DNA of 64,000 nt from Pseudisothecium myosuroides (taxonomy: Eukaryota; Streptophyta; Bryopsida; Hypnales; Lembophyllaceae), in contig OX637296.1 of NCBI GenBank assembly GCA_951799445.1, positions 21,080,001 to 21,144,000 of the forward strand. The letters are read 5' to 3'. Positions 44,776-56,075 of this stretch are shown here, one piece after another. The notes under the pieces were generated by a model, which ran no database searches, had not been told where the DNA came from, and saw nothing but the letters and a program-made list of their open reading frames with translations. Each line of letters begins with the position of its first letter. Position 1 is the first letter of the stretch. The position numbers and the translations under genes are program-made.

Positions 44776-47087
44776 CTCTTCTCTTAAATCCAAGTCAACT
44801 CCGATTGAGGCGGATATAACAAGAAAATTACAAGATAAATTAATGAACCATGCTTAGAGTCATAGAGTCTGATGTAGAGCTTTTAAGGTCTCCATCAACG
44901 ATCCAATTTGGAAAATGGGTCCATAGAATTGTCTTAAACCCATAAATCATGTGTCAGTGAATTTTCCTTTGGAATCTTCACAGGGATACAAATTATTCAT
45001 GGAACATCAACTCGAAATAGTATTCACTATTTTTGGTGTCCATATCCATACTTGAGTATATTCTACTCAAGATTTTGGTACATTCTACTTGCAAATTGGT
45101 GGAAGCATGTGTCCAAAATGATTTCCCCCTCGGGCGGAAATTATAAACAAACCTTATTCTAACTTTTGGAACATCTTAGTCTAGAACCAGAATGGATAGC
45201 CACTACCCTGAAATTTGGCTATTGCAATTCCTAGCTAGTTGTCAGTCTAGTTAGTTGCAAACATTTTGGTGCGTCATATCAAGTCAAGAACCATATAAAT
45301 GGTGCGTCTTTTTCCAAGTCCAGAACCTTATAAGGGTGCGTCACCTTGAGTCCGGTACTATTTTGAAGGTTACCTCCATTCACATTGGTAAATCTTTGAT
45401 CAAATTTAATTTGATCAAATGCTTGAGCAAGATTTTGACCGTGTTGCCCAATGGATGAGCGTTAGCAAGTCCAGGGTTCTCACGATTTACAATCGTACCG
45501 CAGATGGCCGCCATATATGAGCCCTCAAGATAGCACTTGGAGCTCTGGGTTTATTTTTCGCGATTTATTGTTAGTTTTTAGTATAAATTCATGTAAAATA
45601 GTATGAATTAGTAGTTGAGAGGAGTTTGGTAGAAGTCCCTACCAGATTAGTGAGAGATTGTCCTAAAATCATGGAAAGCACAAAATACTCTGCTTTTCTA
45701 TGTTTAGGTCTTAGTTTAGAGTCTTAGAGTCCATATTTACATGTTAGAGAGATGTGAGGACGTGAGAATTAGCCAGTTCTAGTATCCTGTCCATGTAAAA
45801 CTCGACCTGTGAGCACATGTGACAGCCTGGCTGAATCATAAAGTCTATGTTCAAGTTTAGAAGTATCTAGATCCAATTCATGTAAAAGTTGGATTAGTTA
45901 TGTGAAAACCTACAAATGTTGAAGAATACGAACCAGAATGCAAAGTAGAAGAAGGGCGAGGTGATTGGAGCTTACAGAAAGGTGCTTTTAGGGTAAAAGC
46001 ATGCCAAGAGATCAACAACGGAGCTAATCATCCACGACAAACCCCGGTACTAGATTAATTTCCCCTTCGGGCGAAAATTATTAAAGAACTGCTAAATTTA
46101 GCATTCTTATTGGAGGTTTGGTTTTGCCCTTGGCTTTTAGACACTTCCTAGAAGATTGTCCAAAAGTTTCGGGATTTTACAAAACTCCACGATGACTCCA
46201 TGGGAAGTCAACTGTCTTTGAAACTGATGGTAATTTCATAGAAATTATCTAGAGTGCGGTAAAATCTCACTAAAAATTAGATTAGAGTTTTATATATAAA
46301 ATAAGCGACCAGTCAAGTTTGAAGGCTTTTCGATAGTCAAAAGTACCAGAATCGACGACGACATCGAATTTAACAAGAATTTACAACATGGCGGCGAGTT
46401 GACCGGCGAACTAGGAGCTAACGGTGTCCGAATGTTGCAAACAAGGAATGTTTTCTTACTCTCACGAACCTTCCAGGCAACTTTGGCCAGTCAATTTTTT
46501 CGGGAAACGCAAATTCCATAAACTGGGATTTTGACTTTCCTTTGAAGTTACCGTGAGTGGTTTTTACACATATTTACAGCCTGGAAGTGCGGGGTAGGGG
46601 GTCCTTTAGACTAATTGGGGCCTTCTGAACGCGATGGCGCAATCGAATTTCAATTTGGAGTTGTTCTCATGAAGATAGGAAGAATTCAGCCGTAGCGTTG
46701 ACTTTTTTAGAGTAATTAGCGGTAATTCAAAGTTGTTTCACAAAATATCTTGGTAAAAGTCGAAGATTGGATTTAGTTAAGATTTCAAATCTTTCCTTTA
46801 AAAGCCAATTTAGATTAAATTAAGAATATTTGGAAATATCCTAGGGTTGTTTGCAAAATATCTCAAGGTCAAAATAGTTAAATTCCTAAATATCTTTGGG
46901 AAAAATCTTAGATTTTATTTGGAAAAGATTTCCTTTTTAATTAAGGCTTGTTCTAGAAAATTCTAAAGATTAAACAAAGATTATTTAGGAAATATCTTAG
47001 GGTAGTTTAGAATTTAGTTTAGGTTAGTTTTTGAGTAAGAAGACCAAATATCTCATGGTAAACTAAGTGGTGGGGCCTTCTAGCGAG

Positions 47088-47095
47088 TATATAAG
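47088..47095 (+). promoter_or_regulatory. candidate TATA box of an LTR promoter
   Basis: TATATAAG in GCGAGTATATAAGGCTTCC, at the downstream edge of sequence that recurs inverted at 58.9-59.4 kb. The inverted copy has CTATAAAAGGG at the matching place (58874-58884, minus strand). Confidence 0.4.
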
Positions 47096-47508
47096 GCTTC
47101 CCCGTGAAGTTTGTCGTACCCCATTTTGTTCATTATCTGCCTACCGACACTCTGTCGGAGTACAGACACTCTTCCGTTGTTCCATTTGCTTACCGGCTTT
47201 GTCGGAAGCAATTAAGCTAGACCAATTTTGGTCATCTTTGTTCATTTTTCGTTTTCATTGCTTCCTTTAGTGGAGGATTTGGTTAAGGACTCAGGGTTTC
47301 CTTTCAACCTTCACAACCACACTAAGTTCATACTTTTGGGAGGTTTTCATCCCCCAAAAAACTTGTATACCTTGTTTACGTACTAATTCTGTGTTTTGCA
47401 ACAGCTATTGAGCTAGAATTCTTAAAGCTGTGAAGCTAGTTTTTACCAAAAGATTCTAACACTCAAACCATTGACCAAACTTCGTTGTATAACAAAGTTT
47501 GGTGTGAC

Positions 47509-47648
47509 TTAATCCTTAATGTTCGGTTTAACACTTTCATGTGTACCTCCTTTAAGAATTAAAACCATTTGATACCTTGGGAATTATTTTAGTCCTTAAT
47601 GTTCGGTTCAAACACTTTCATGTGTACCTCCTTTAAGAACTAAAACAC
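47509..47648 (+). repeat. two-copy direct repeat, 80-bp period
   Basis: TTAATCCTTAATGTTCGGTT..CACTTTCATGTGTACCTCC..TTTAAGAATTAAAAC at 47509-47568 recurs at 47589-47648 with few changes. TTTCATG and CCTTAA.. blocks are conserved between the units. Confidence 0.85.
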
Positions 47649-48223
47649 TCCTATAGCCACTTGGAACTATTCTTGACAAGTTTTAGCCTGGGGTTGCTCC
47701 CACACGGCGAAGCTTTCACCTCAACGGAAATTTACCTTGAAACTTGAAGGAATAATTGGGAAAACCCTCGGTGTGTTGGCTATTTAAGCCAAAAACCCAC
47801 ACCCAGTGGCTCCTTTTCTTCCGCCGAAATTTGCTCAATTGCTTTTCATGTCCATTGCCAAAGTTAGGAACTCTCATTGATAGTTTAGTTTAGCTTCGTA
47901 GGTTATCCTTGTCTTTGTTTAGTTGAGATCACTTTGTTTTAGTTTATTCCAAAAACCCCAAAACAATTAGTTAGTTTGCTTGTTTGAGCCATTTTCCTAG
48001 AAAATCACAAAAGAACGTTAGTTTAGAACCCTTTGCTTTAAGTTCCCAAAAAACCCAACAAATCATTTCGAATTGCTTCAATTAGTTAAGGTTCCAAACT
48101 CTTAGATTCAGTTAGTTCCCTTTTATTTTAGTTCCAATAACCCATAATCGTTAGTTAGTTAGAATTCAATCCTTTCCCTAATATTTTAGTGTAATTTTTG
48201 TTTTGTTAAGATTAGTTAGTTTT

Positions 48224-48336
48224 CAAAAGCCAGAACGAGCCAGTATTCAAAGCCAGAACGAGCCAGTATTCAAAGCCAGAACAAGCCAGTTTCAAAGCCA
48301 GAACGAGCCAGTTTCAAAAGCCAGAACGAGCCAGTT
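48224..48336 (+). repeat. minisatellite, five units of 22-24 bp
   Basis: The unit is CAAAGCCAGAACGAGCCAGT plus TATT or TT. It translates as a KARTSQF-like repeat in the frame 48203-48598, but the unit length varies, so the frame is not maintained by design. Confidence 0.85.
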
Positions 48337-48508
48337 CAAGGGCCAGACGCTAGCTGAATCGGAAGGCCGGGTACGAGGCAGGTATCGGAGCAGGAGGGAA
48401 CGCGGTTCCCAACGACCAGGAACGGGAGGGGATGCGGCCAGTAGCGACGCGCCACGTGGCGCCTCCACGCCACCCGACCCGGCAGTAGTGGTGACTGCTG
48501 GGAGTCCA

Positions 48509-48645
48509 ACCTTTGCGAATTCAAGTCCAGACCCAGCCTTTGCGAATTCAGGTCCAGTCCAGCCTTTGCGAATTCAAGTCCAGAGTCCAGCCTTGTGAAT
48601 TCAAGTCCAGAATCTAGCCTTTGCAAATTCAAGCAGAGTCCAGGC
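48509..48645 (+). repeat. minisatellite, about five units of 27-30 bp
   Basis: The unit is CCTTTGCGAATTCAAGTCC followed by AGACCCAG or a variant. It lies 170 bp after the first minisatellite and shares the GTCCAG/GCCAG word with it. Confidence 0.8.
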
Positions 48646-50824
48646 CCAAATTTCATACCATCAAGCCATCAAGGTGATCTAGTCACTCAAATTAATCTTT
48701 TAGAGCTCACATTCTAAAAGTTTGAAACAAAATCAAATACTAAAGGTTGGCCGTTGCTCGCCACACCACACCATTTTGATTCTTGTCCAACAAACTTTGG
48801 AATTGACAGCTAAAAAATTCAACTCACTTTGAACATTCCAACTCACAACTTTCCAACTCCATAGCCAACTCCAAATGACAACAAAACTCAAGGCAAAACA
48901 TACTTAAACGAAGACGAAGTAGCGGCTTGAGAATAATTAGATTAAAAAACTAGTTTTCCTAAAGAATCTCACTATTCATGTTGGCTTGATGTTTTATTTT
49001 TCACTATTCCTTTGGATTTGGCGTGGTTTTTTTATTGTTTTCTATTCATTTTGTTTTGTTTTGTTGTGCTTTTCCTATTCATTGTAGATTTGTTTTGGTT
49101 TTTATTCTGTTACTATTCATTCACTATTCATTCGGGACAAATTGTTTTTTGTTATTATTCTTTCTTTACTATTCATTCACTATTCATTTAGAATAGTTCT
49201 TTGGTTCTATTCCTTTTACTATTGAAGAATTTGGTTTTTTCTATCAATTAGTATTTTTGGAAGGAATTAGTTGGTCTTGTTGACTTGGGTTTTTGTTTTA
49301 TTGGCCTAATAAGCCAAATAGGAAAAGACAAAAAGTCAACAAAAACAATAGATTAATTCAACAAAAATCATAAACTAATGAATAACAAATAAAATTGACT
49401 ATTCATTGGAATATTATTAGTTTGGACGATATTAATCTTTTAAAATTAATTCTTAAATTAAAACAAGTATTCAAGGTGGTTGGAAATAGGGCCTTGAACT
49501 TACTTTAATTCAAAAGGTTATTTTAAAATCAACTAAAAACCATTAGAAGTTTAACGTAAATTCCTAAAATCAAAGGAATTAAGTTAAATACTTAGACTAA
49601 CCTTTTTATTGTAGGAAATCAGTTAAAAGAATGTAGAAAAAAGGGTTTTCCATACATTTTGACACTAAACTTTCATCAATAGACGGAGTACCATGATGGA
49701 GGACGAGGGTTACTTTGAGACCATTATGCTAGTGATCTGCGATGACGGGACCATGGATCCAGAGGTATGTTAATTTTACCCTTTTCTTTTGCTTTTTTTT
49801 TGTTTTCAAATTAAAATTAGAATCTTTGTTGTTAGAAGTTAGTTTTTAGATTAGAATTTAGAATTTTAGATTAAATTTAGAAAGTTAGAGGTTATAAAAC
49901 CAAATCATACTTTAAATTTAACCCAATAACGAAAATTACCAATAATTAACCATAAAACTCCATTGGATGATAATTTAAGATTTTCATCCAAAGGAACCCT
50001 TAAGGAATCTTTTTAGGTAGGAATCAAAAAAGGAATCTATAAAGATTCCAAAATCCCTTTTTACTTTTGAAAATATTTTATTTTTGAAGGATAAAAGGTT
50101 GGATGAAGTTTGAGACCAAATTTGGATGAAAAACATCCAATTAGGTCAAAATTCCGATTAGTCTTAAAAATCCGTAACTTAAAGGAACTAATTACTTAAC
50201 CTTAGAATTTAGAATTATTTTGGATTGATTTGCTATTTTAGATTAGTGGATGAAGGTTAGCACAACTAAGGGGCCGAACATACCTCGTGGTAACTTTTGC
50301 TAGGAATCTTGGAATCTAGTTTTCTTCACCATTCTGGGAAGAAAAAATTATATTCTAAAAGGCTACTTAGATACAATTTTAGTTAGACTAGATTTTGTTT
50401 TCTTTCTTTGTTTTTTACCTAACCATAACGTTTAATTAATTAACCATAGCTTTTCTTAGAATTAGTGGAATTTTACAGGATTATCAGTCACAAAAAGTGT
50501 CCATTGCTTGGAAGGCGAACACTTATTTAAGAATCACCCGATTAGGAATAAAATCTCCAACAAAACTGCCGCTAGAGCCCGTGTGTAACTTTTTGACTCA
50601 AGGGTGGAGTTAGAAACACTCACACTCACCAAGCCACGTAGACCCGCTCATCCCTTTTTCATCCACGGCCAAAGTGGATGGTGATAATAGAATTGCAGTC
50701 ACGGCAATCGTGACTTGTCCACTATGACTTCGGGGCCTGAAGTCCCGCCGAAGTCATTTTTGTCCGGAATGACTCTAAAATAGTCATTTTTTGCAGTCAC
50801 GATTATCCCCATTTTCTTGTAGTG

Positions 50825-52426
50825 AATGGCACGGAGTTTCATTGCAAAATAAAAAAGTGCAACGCCCCAGCCACAAGTGTTTCGGGGTAAATACGGAGAC
50901 CCTCATCCAGCTCTCAGTTTGGTCTGTAGAGTATGAAAATTTGCTAAAATAATTAGGGAATTCAGTGGAGCTTGGTTTATTTGTAACAAAAACAATAATG
51001 GTACAGTTGTGGACACGGAGTCTTTTTTTTGTGCTTGTGCATGAGTCTCTATTCTAAGAATTGTTGAATTTTTATCACATATAGAGTGATGTATAAAGTT
51101 TATGCTGTTTCTTGGATTTGAAAATGACATGGTAATATCTGGAATAGCAAGAGCTTGACTGTAGTGTGAAATACTGATATTGAAATTAATTAGTTCATTC
51201 TTCAACAGGAAATGAAGTGAAGATCAAGGATGGAGGGACGTGAATACCTGAACCCAACGTAGCTGGTTGTGAAAACGTTACTCATTGATGAATCCTTCGC
51301 TATCAGCATCTCCATCATTCCGACAACTTTGTTTCCAGTATTCATCAGCAGTCTCAGTATTCTAGGGAGCAGGAACAGGTACTACAATTTCGATCTCTCC
51401 AAGGATAGGACAAGTTTCTTCTCTTTCAATCTTTGGAGAAGGGTACACCACCTCACGAATCACACGGTAAAACTCTTGTGAAAATCCATTCTCATCTCCT
51501 TCACTCCGTCGTGCCTTCTACCCTAGTATCTTAGCTACCCAGCTGTAGAAGAGCCATCGCAGCCTCGTTGGTCTCCTGTTTGTCATTCTTGAGTTTTGGC
51601 AAGTTCACTAGGTAGCTCTCGGTGAGGCAGCCTACAATGAGATCGGTTTGCCAAGGCTGAGCATTGTGTGTACTCTGTAAGTGCTCCACAATTTTAGCAG
51701 TCTCTAACACGCACCATGCTGAATTGCAGGGAGGACGAGGGAGATGAAGAGAAGCAATTGTGTTACGAGGCATTGGGAGAGCTAAATTGCATGTAGGGTT
51801 TGGCAAAACTTTGTTGTTGCAACGGTGCATGAGTGTATTTAGTTTGCTTCTTGTCTTGTAGAAAAAGTGTCCATTTAGTAGCCGCCTTTGCAACCGAACG
51901 CATGCAATGGTGCCCATGCTTGCCATTCTACAAGCTCTTGAAGTCAGTGTCTATTTTTGACACTGTTGCTAGAAGTTGTAACTGCTTTATTTTTGTCCGT
52001 CAACTTGGAATTGCCCAGCTAATGACGTGGTTGCCTTGTCCGCTCACAGTAAGCCTAATTTAGAGAAGTCCTAATGGAAATTTTGTGTTACAAATAAGAT
52101 GCCCATGCACGCAAATTCTGCCTGGGGCACGATGGCCTACAACCGTTGTAAAGATTCTTTCTGCCATTTTTTTAGAATCTACAGCTGCACAAAAAAACAA
52201 GGGCCTTCAATGAGCTGAAAAGGACCCATGCCGTGTTTTGCACTACCCCCCGTATTCTAGAAAAATTAAATTGGATGAATAACAGTTCTTCTGTCGTTTG
52301 TACAGCTGCCGAAAATCATTCATCGGACATTTAGCGTCCTTGGCGCCGTTACAGGGTTAAAGAACATAATTTTTTTTTAATAAAATGGAGAAGCATTTGT
52401 TGGTTATTATAATCTTTATACGTTAA
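50825..52426. other. intergenic sequence
   Basis: No domain is recognised in the short frames here (51269-51481 plus, 51531-51926 minus). At 52340-52360 the sequence CCGTTACAGGG followed by TTAA resembles a right end related to the CCCTGTAA ends at 6635 and 37527. Confidence 0.3.
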
Positions 52427-53083
52427 TCCCTACGTGCCCAATGCAAAATCAAAAAATTGCCACTAGTCAAGACCACATTCCATTTGGATTCATCTAGCAA
52501 ATATTGAAATGACATCCACAGAACTTAGCCGTTGAAATTAATGGAATCTTTTAGGTTGGAGCTCTAGAGAAAGTATCAAAACATTTCACCGTAGTAATAC
52601 AAAAATTATAATGGTCAAAGAAGAATTGACATTATATGGTGGCCTTAAATTTTGGGAGGTCCCACACTTTACAGGAGTGCAATATTCTAACAAACTACAA
52701 TTATGCCCTAATATTTTGCCAAGCTTTAGGTAAAAGAAACATTTCTAAGATTTCTAACACTAATTCTGAGATTTTTCTAAAAGCTGTAGGATTGCTCAAT
52801 TCGGGTATGAATGTACAATTGTAGAAAAAGTGCATCAGCCGTAGACGGTGGTCCCAATCACTGCCTGAAGCCTGAAACCACTCCAAAAGGTGTTTTTTTC
52901 CCTATTGAATCCCTACTCCAGAAGTACGACGCCATGATTCACACAAAATGCACTCATTTGCCCTTAGCCCCTACTACGCTCCACATTATGCCACATGCAT
53001 GGACAATGCAACCCCATTTGGCGGCACAGAGGCCCGAATTAAATTTACGAAGGCCAAATTTGAGGCGCTGGGATGCTCAAGGG
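52427..53083 (+). mobile_element. TTAA family-2 element, copy 2
   Basis: TTAA at 52423-52426 and 53084-53087. It begins TCCCTACGTGCCCAATGC and ends GGCGCTGGGATGCTCAAGGG. The right terminus is the complement of the left terminus of copy 1 (CCCCTGAGCATCCAGCGC). Interior similarity to 34400-34630 includes TTTGGATTCAT, GACATCCACA and TTATAATGGTCAAA in order. It is 657 bp with no transposase. The left terminus is more diverged than the right. Confidence 0.65.
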
Positions 53084-53087
53084 TTAA

Positions 53088-54211
53088 TAATTTCTTTTTG
53101 TAGAAATGGAGTCTCAGGGAACTCCTATTGATCTCAACTTTTGTCTCAACTGGATCCTAAATCCATACACCTTGAGAAAGAGTTGCAAGATGATGTTCAT
53201 ATAGAATTGGGAGAGCTTCAAGGAAGAGTGGATGGTAGAGTGTATACAACTGGAAGATGGTCTTTAGCACATACTTTATCTTTGTATCATACAAAAAGAA
53301 TAGACTTTGAGAAATATAGACCAAAAAAATCAACGCATTCAAATGACTGTGGCACCAAAAGGATGGAAGGCTATGGCTGATGATTTATGGAAAATAGTTG
53401 TTCATTGCAATGAATAGCAAATCCAAGACAAATGTAAGTAGTTGTCTTTAGACTTCAAAAAAGTTCATGATAATTATGAGAAAAAAATTCCTCAAGTCAA
53501 AAAAATTATTTGGCAATGAGTCCATTGGAGAAGAAAAATCATGTGAGGAGGTTTATACAAGCTCCCTTGGATCAAGTTGTATACCTTGTCTTGTTGGAAT
53601 GCATGGTACTTGAATGTCTCCAATGTTGTGGATCAAGAAAACCTTCCATTTGATACTTGGATGATACTTCTCTCTACTGGTATATTTATCACCTCTTCAC
53701 ATTTTTATTATTGTGTCTTGACCACTTTTGCATGCTTTATTGTTGCATATGAAGATTTGTAATATATCCTTCTATGTTGTAGAGAATGACAAATCATCCA
53801 TGAAATATTCTACAAAGAAACGACTTTTATTCATGAAGGTTGCAAATGGTGCTTTGGTATCAATGAATAAACCAAACTTGATTTTGTAGAAATCATAAGT
53901 TCTAGGCACAATCATGGGGATATACTCATAGAGGATTTATAGAATTGGACAAACAGAAGCTACAGTCAGAGGAAGCATGCCACTCTGATTTAATGAAGCT
54001 TGAACTTGAGCGAATTGAGAATGCTAGTAACATTGGAAAGGCTTAAGTGGATGCCTTGTTGAGCTTAAGTGATGCCATGAAAATGATTGGCAATGTGCTT
54101 TCCAATATGAGGTACAAATTAAATCACTACCTTATATGTGACCTCGCAATCTACTATCTTTATGTATTTTTTTGGAACTTCATAAATGTATTTAGTACCT
54201 ATTTGTTTACT

Positions 54212-54259
<48 letters not shown>

Positions 54260-54566
54260 AACTTGATTAAATCTTACTCTGATAAATTAAAAAAATTTAA
54301 CAAAATTTCAGCCAAATTGAATATGTGCATTGTTTGTATTTTTTTCATGAAGCATTTTTCCTTTGGGTTTTTATTTAATTTGTATTCATTTTTAGCAGAT
54401 GTTCAAATTATTTATTTTGACTTGTAGTTCAATACTTATTTCATCATATATGTTATGTTATTGCAAAAATTTATTTTTTACTATACACAAATGCATGATT
54501 TGAGTATATGTATAATCCAATTTTGTATTTGTTTATGTGAAGTTTTTGAAATATAGTTGAATCAGA
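53088..54566. other. AT-rich sequence before the copia LTR
   Basis: Several short frames with no recognisable domain. An (AT)n tract lies at 54214-54257. Probably old transposon debris. Confidence 0.3.
54214..54257. repeat. (AT)n microsatellite
   Basis: About 22 uninterrupted AT dinucleotides. Confidence 0.95.
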
Positions 54567-54800
54567 TGTTGGAGCTGTACTTGCAAGAGTAGGGGTTGTA
54601 AATTATTATGACGTGACTAAAAGTCTAGTTAGTAGATTAGTCAGCTAGCAATAGATTGCAACAAATAGATGCACCGTTTCACTAAATATATAGTCATGAC
54701 TCTTGATGATCATCTCTTTCTATATAAACTTTTGTAATTATCTATGTTTATATTATATATTAAAAATATACTTTACGTTTTACCTGAACTCTATTATTCA
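54567..54800 (+). repeat. copia 5' LTR (about 234 bp)
   Basis: It begins TGTTGGAGCTG and ends CTATTATTCA, just before the primer-binding site. It contains a TATA-like TATATAAAC near 54720. The 3' LTR is not in the window, so the ends are set from the TG..CA rule and the position of the primer-binding site. Confidence 0.6.
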
Positions 54801-54804
54801 TATA

Positions 54805-54820
54805 TGGTATATATCAGAGC
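54805..54820 (+). other. primer-binding site, initiator tRNA-Met type, with a 4-bp insertion
   Basis: The sequence is TGGTATATATCAGAGC. Without four bases (a repeat of TATA) it is TGGTATCAGAGC, the complement of the plant initiator methionine tRNA 3' end used by copia elements. The insertion would weaken priming. Confidence 0.75.
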
Positions 54821-55239
54821 GAGGTTCAAGTCCGAGGTTCAATTTAGTGAAGTTCAATATAATTTAAATTGCAACATGTACTTTGCTCCAACTCCTCGAG
54901 CGTATTGTTCAAGCGAAGATGTGTTCAATTTGTTTGTAATTGACAAAAAAAGATTTGAGGTCAAAAATCAATTACCACTCATAAATGGATTTTTTAGTCT
55001 TGGTCTTGAATGCGTTGAACCAACTCAAGAATTTGAAGAAGCTCAATAGTCTGCAGAATTTGAAATCATTACATACAAAATTTCCAACGTACCTACAGGT
55101 TATATTAACTCAATAGCTCATTTTAGTCAGTTCGATGTACCCAGACAATTCGACGAAATCAACCCTCAATTTTTTGCCGATGATTCCTATGCTGCACCTT
55201 CATATCTTCATCAAGAACTTTAAATATTAATCCGGTATC

Positions 55240-56075
55240 ATGGCTTCATCTACAATGAACTTAGCAAATCAAGCTTGCAATATTCTACCTCTAACTGCCT
55301 TGAATTATGCATCCTGGAGCATAAAAATTGAAATGCTCCTTACATGCTCCAAATTATGGAGTGTGGTTGATGGATTAGAAGCCGCTCCTACTGCCAATGA
55401 TCAAGCTGGATTAACGGCATGGAAGTTAAAAGATTCAAAGGCTCATTTTGATATATTGTTGCACTGTGGTGAGAATTAACTAATCTCACTTCAATTGTTA
55501 GTCACCTCCAAACAAGTATGGGACAGAATTAAACAATTCTATCAACAAGCAAATAAAGCCTCTCAAGTCAATTTGCATAAACAATTATGTCATCTCACGA
55601 TGTCTGACACAGATGACGTTGTTTCTTGACAATCTGTTTTACAAAAAGTAGCTACTGTTGGCTACGTCTTTGACAATGTTCATCAAGTTATGCTACTCTT
55701 ATCAGCACTTCCATATTCTTGGAGTGCGTTTGATACAACACAAGGAGGCATTTCCAATTTCACATTCCCTTAACTACTTTCAAATATCCTTCAACAAAAC
55801 ACAATAAACAATTCCAAGGGTGAATCTTCAAAAACTAGTGCTTTCTATGTCAAAGGGAAATTTATCAAACCACCATCACGAAGGTTCAACACCAACTCTC
55901 AACACCCAAATAATAATTTTCAAAAATCAAGACATTTTACTAGGCTGCCAAGGACTGGCAAGCCTGGTACGTCTTGGAGGGGACAAGCAAGTCAACAATC
56001 AATCATTTGCTACTATTGTGGCAAGTTGGGCCACAAGGCACCCAACTGCAAAAATAACAGCATGATCTGGGGCAT
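55240..56075 (+). pseudogene. copia gag remnant with zinc knuckle
   Basis: It starts MASSTMNLANQACNILPL, then NYASWSIKIEMLL, the usual opening of copia Gag (UBN2-type). Stops occur after residue 79 (TAA), in DDVVS (TGA) and after NFTFP (TAA). The frame change near 55815 leads to the zinc knuckle CYYCGKLGHKAPNC at 56008-56049 (CX2CX4HX4C intact). The protein would package the element RNA. The frame is broken in at least three places. Confidence 0.85.

Larger units (their letters stand above)
44378..50824 (+). mobile_element. decayed LTR-retrotransposon-like region
   Basis: There is no intact pol. Signs of a retroelement are a TATA box (47088-47095), a long C/T-rich leader with tandem repeats, and homology in inverted orientation between 46260-46640 and 59010-59420 (for example GGCCTTCTGAA..ATGGCGCAATCG and AAATCTCACTAAAAATTAG). 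A short frame at 49693-49773 ends just after GAGGTATGT. The last bases, CCCCATTTTCTTGTAGTG (to 50824), resemble the right end of a CACTA MITE whose left end I could not find. Element boundaries are not resolved. Confidence 0.4.

Noticed and set aside
48203..48598. 131-codon frame with KARTSQF repeats
   Set aside because: It is made of two minisatellites whose unit lengths are not multiples of three, so a maintained repeat protein is unlikely.
50715..50824. Possible complete CACTA MITE ending TTCTTGTAGTG
   Set aside because: The right end fits, but no matching CACTACAAGAA left end or 3-bp duplication was found; noted only inside the surrounding entry.
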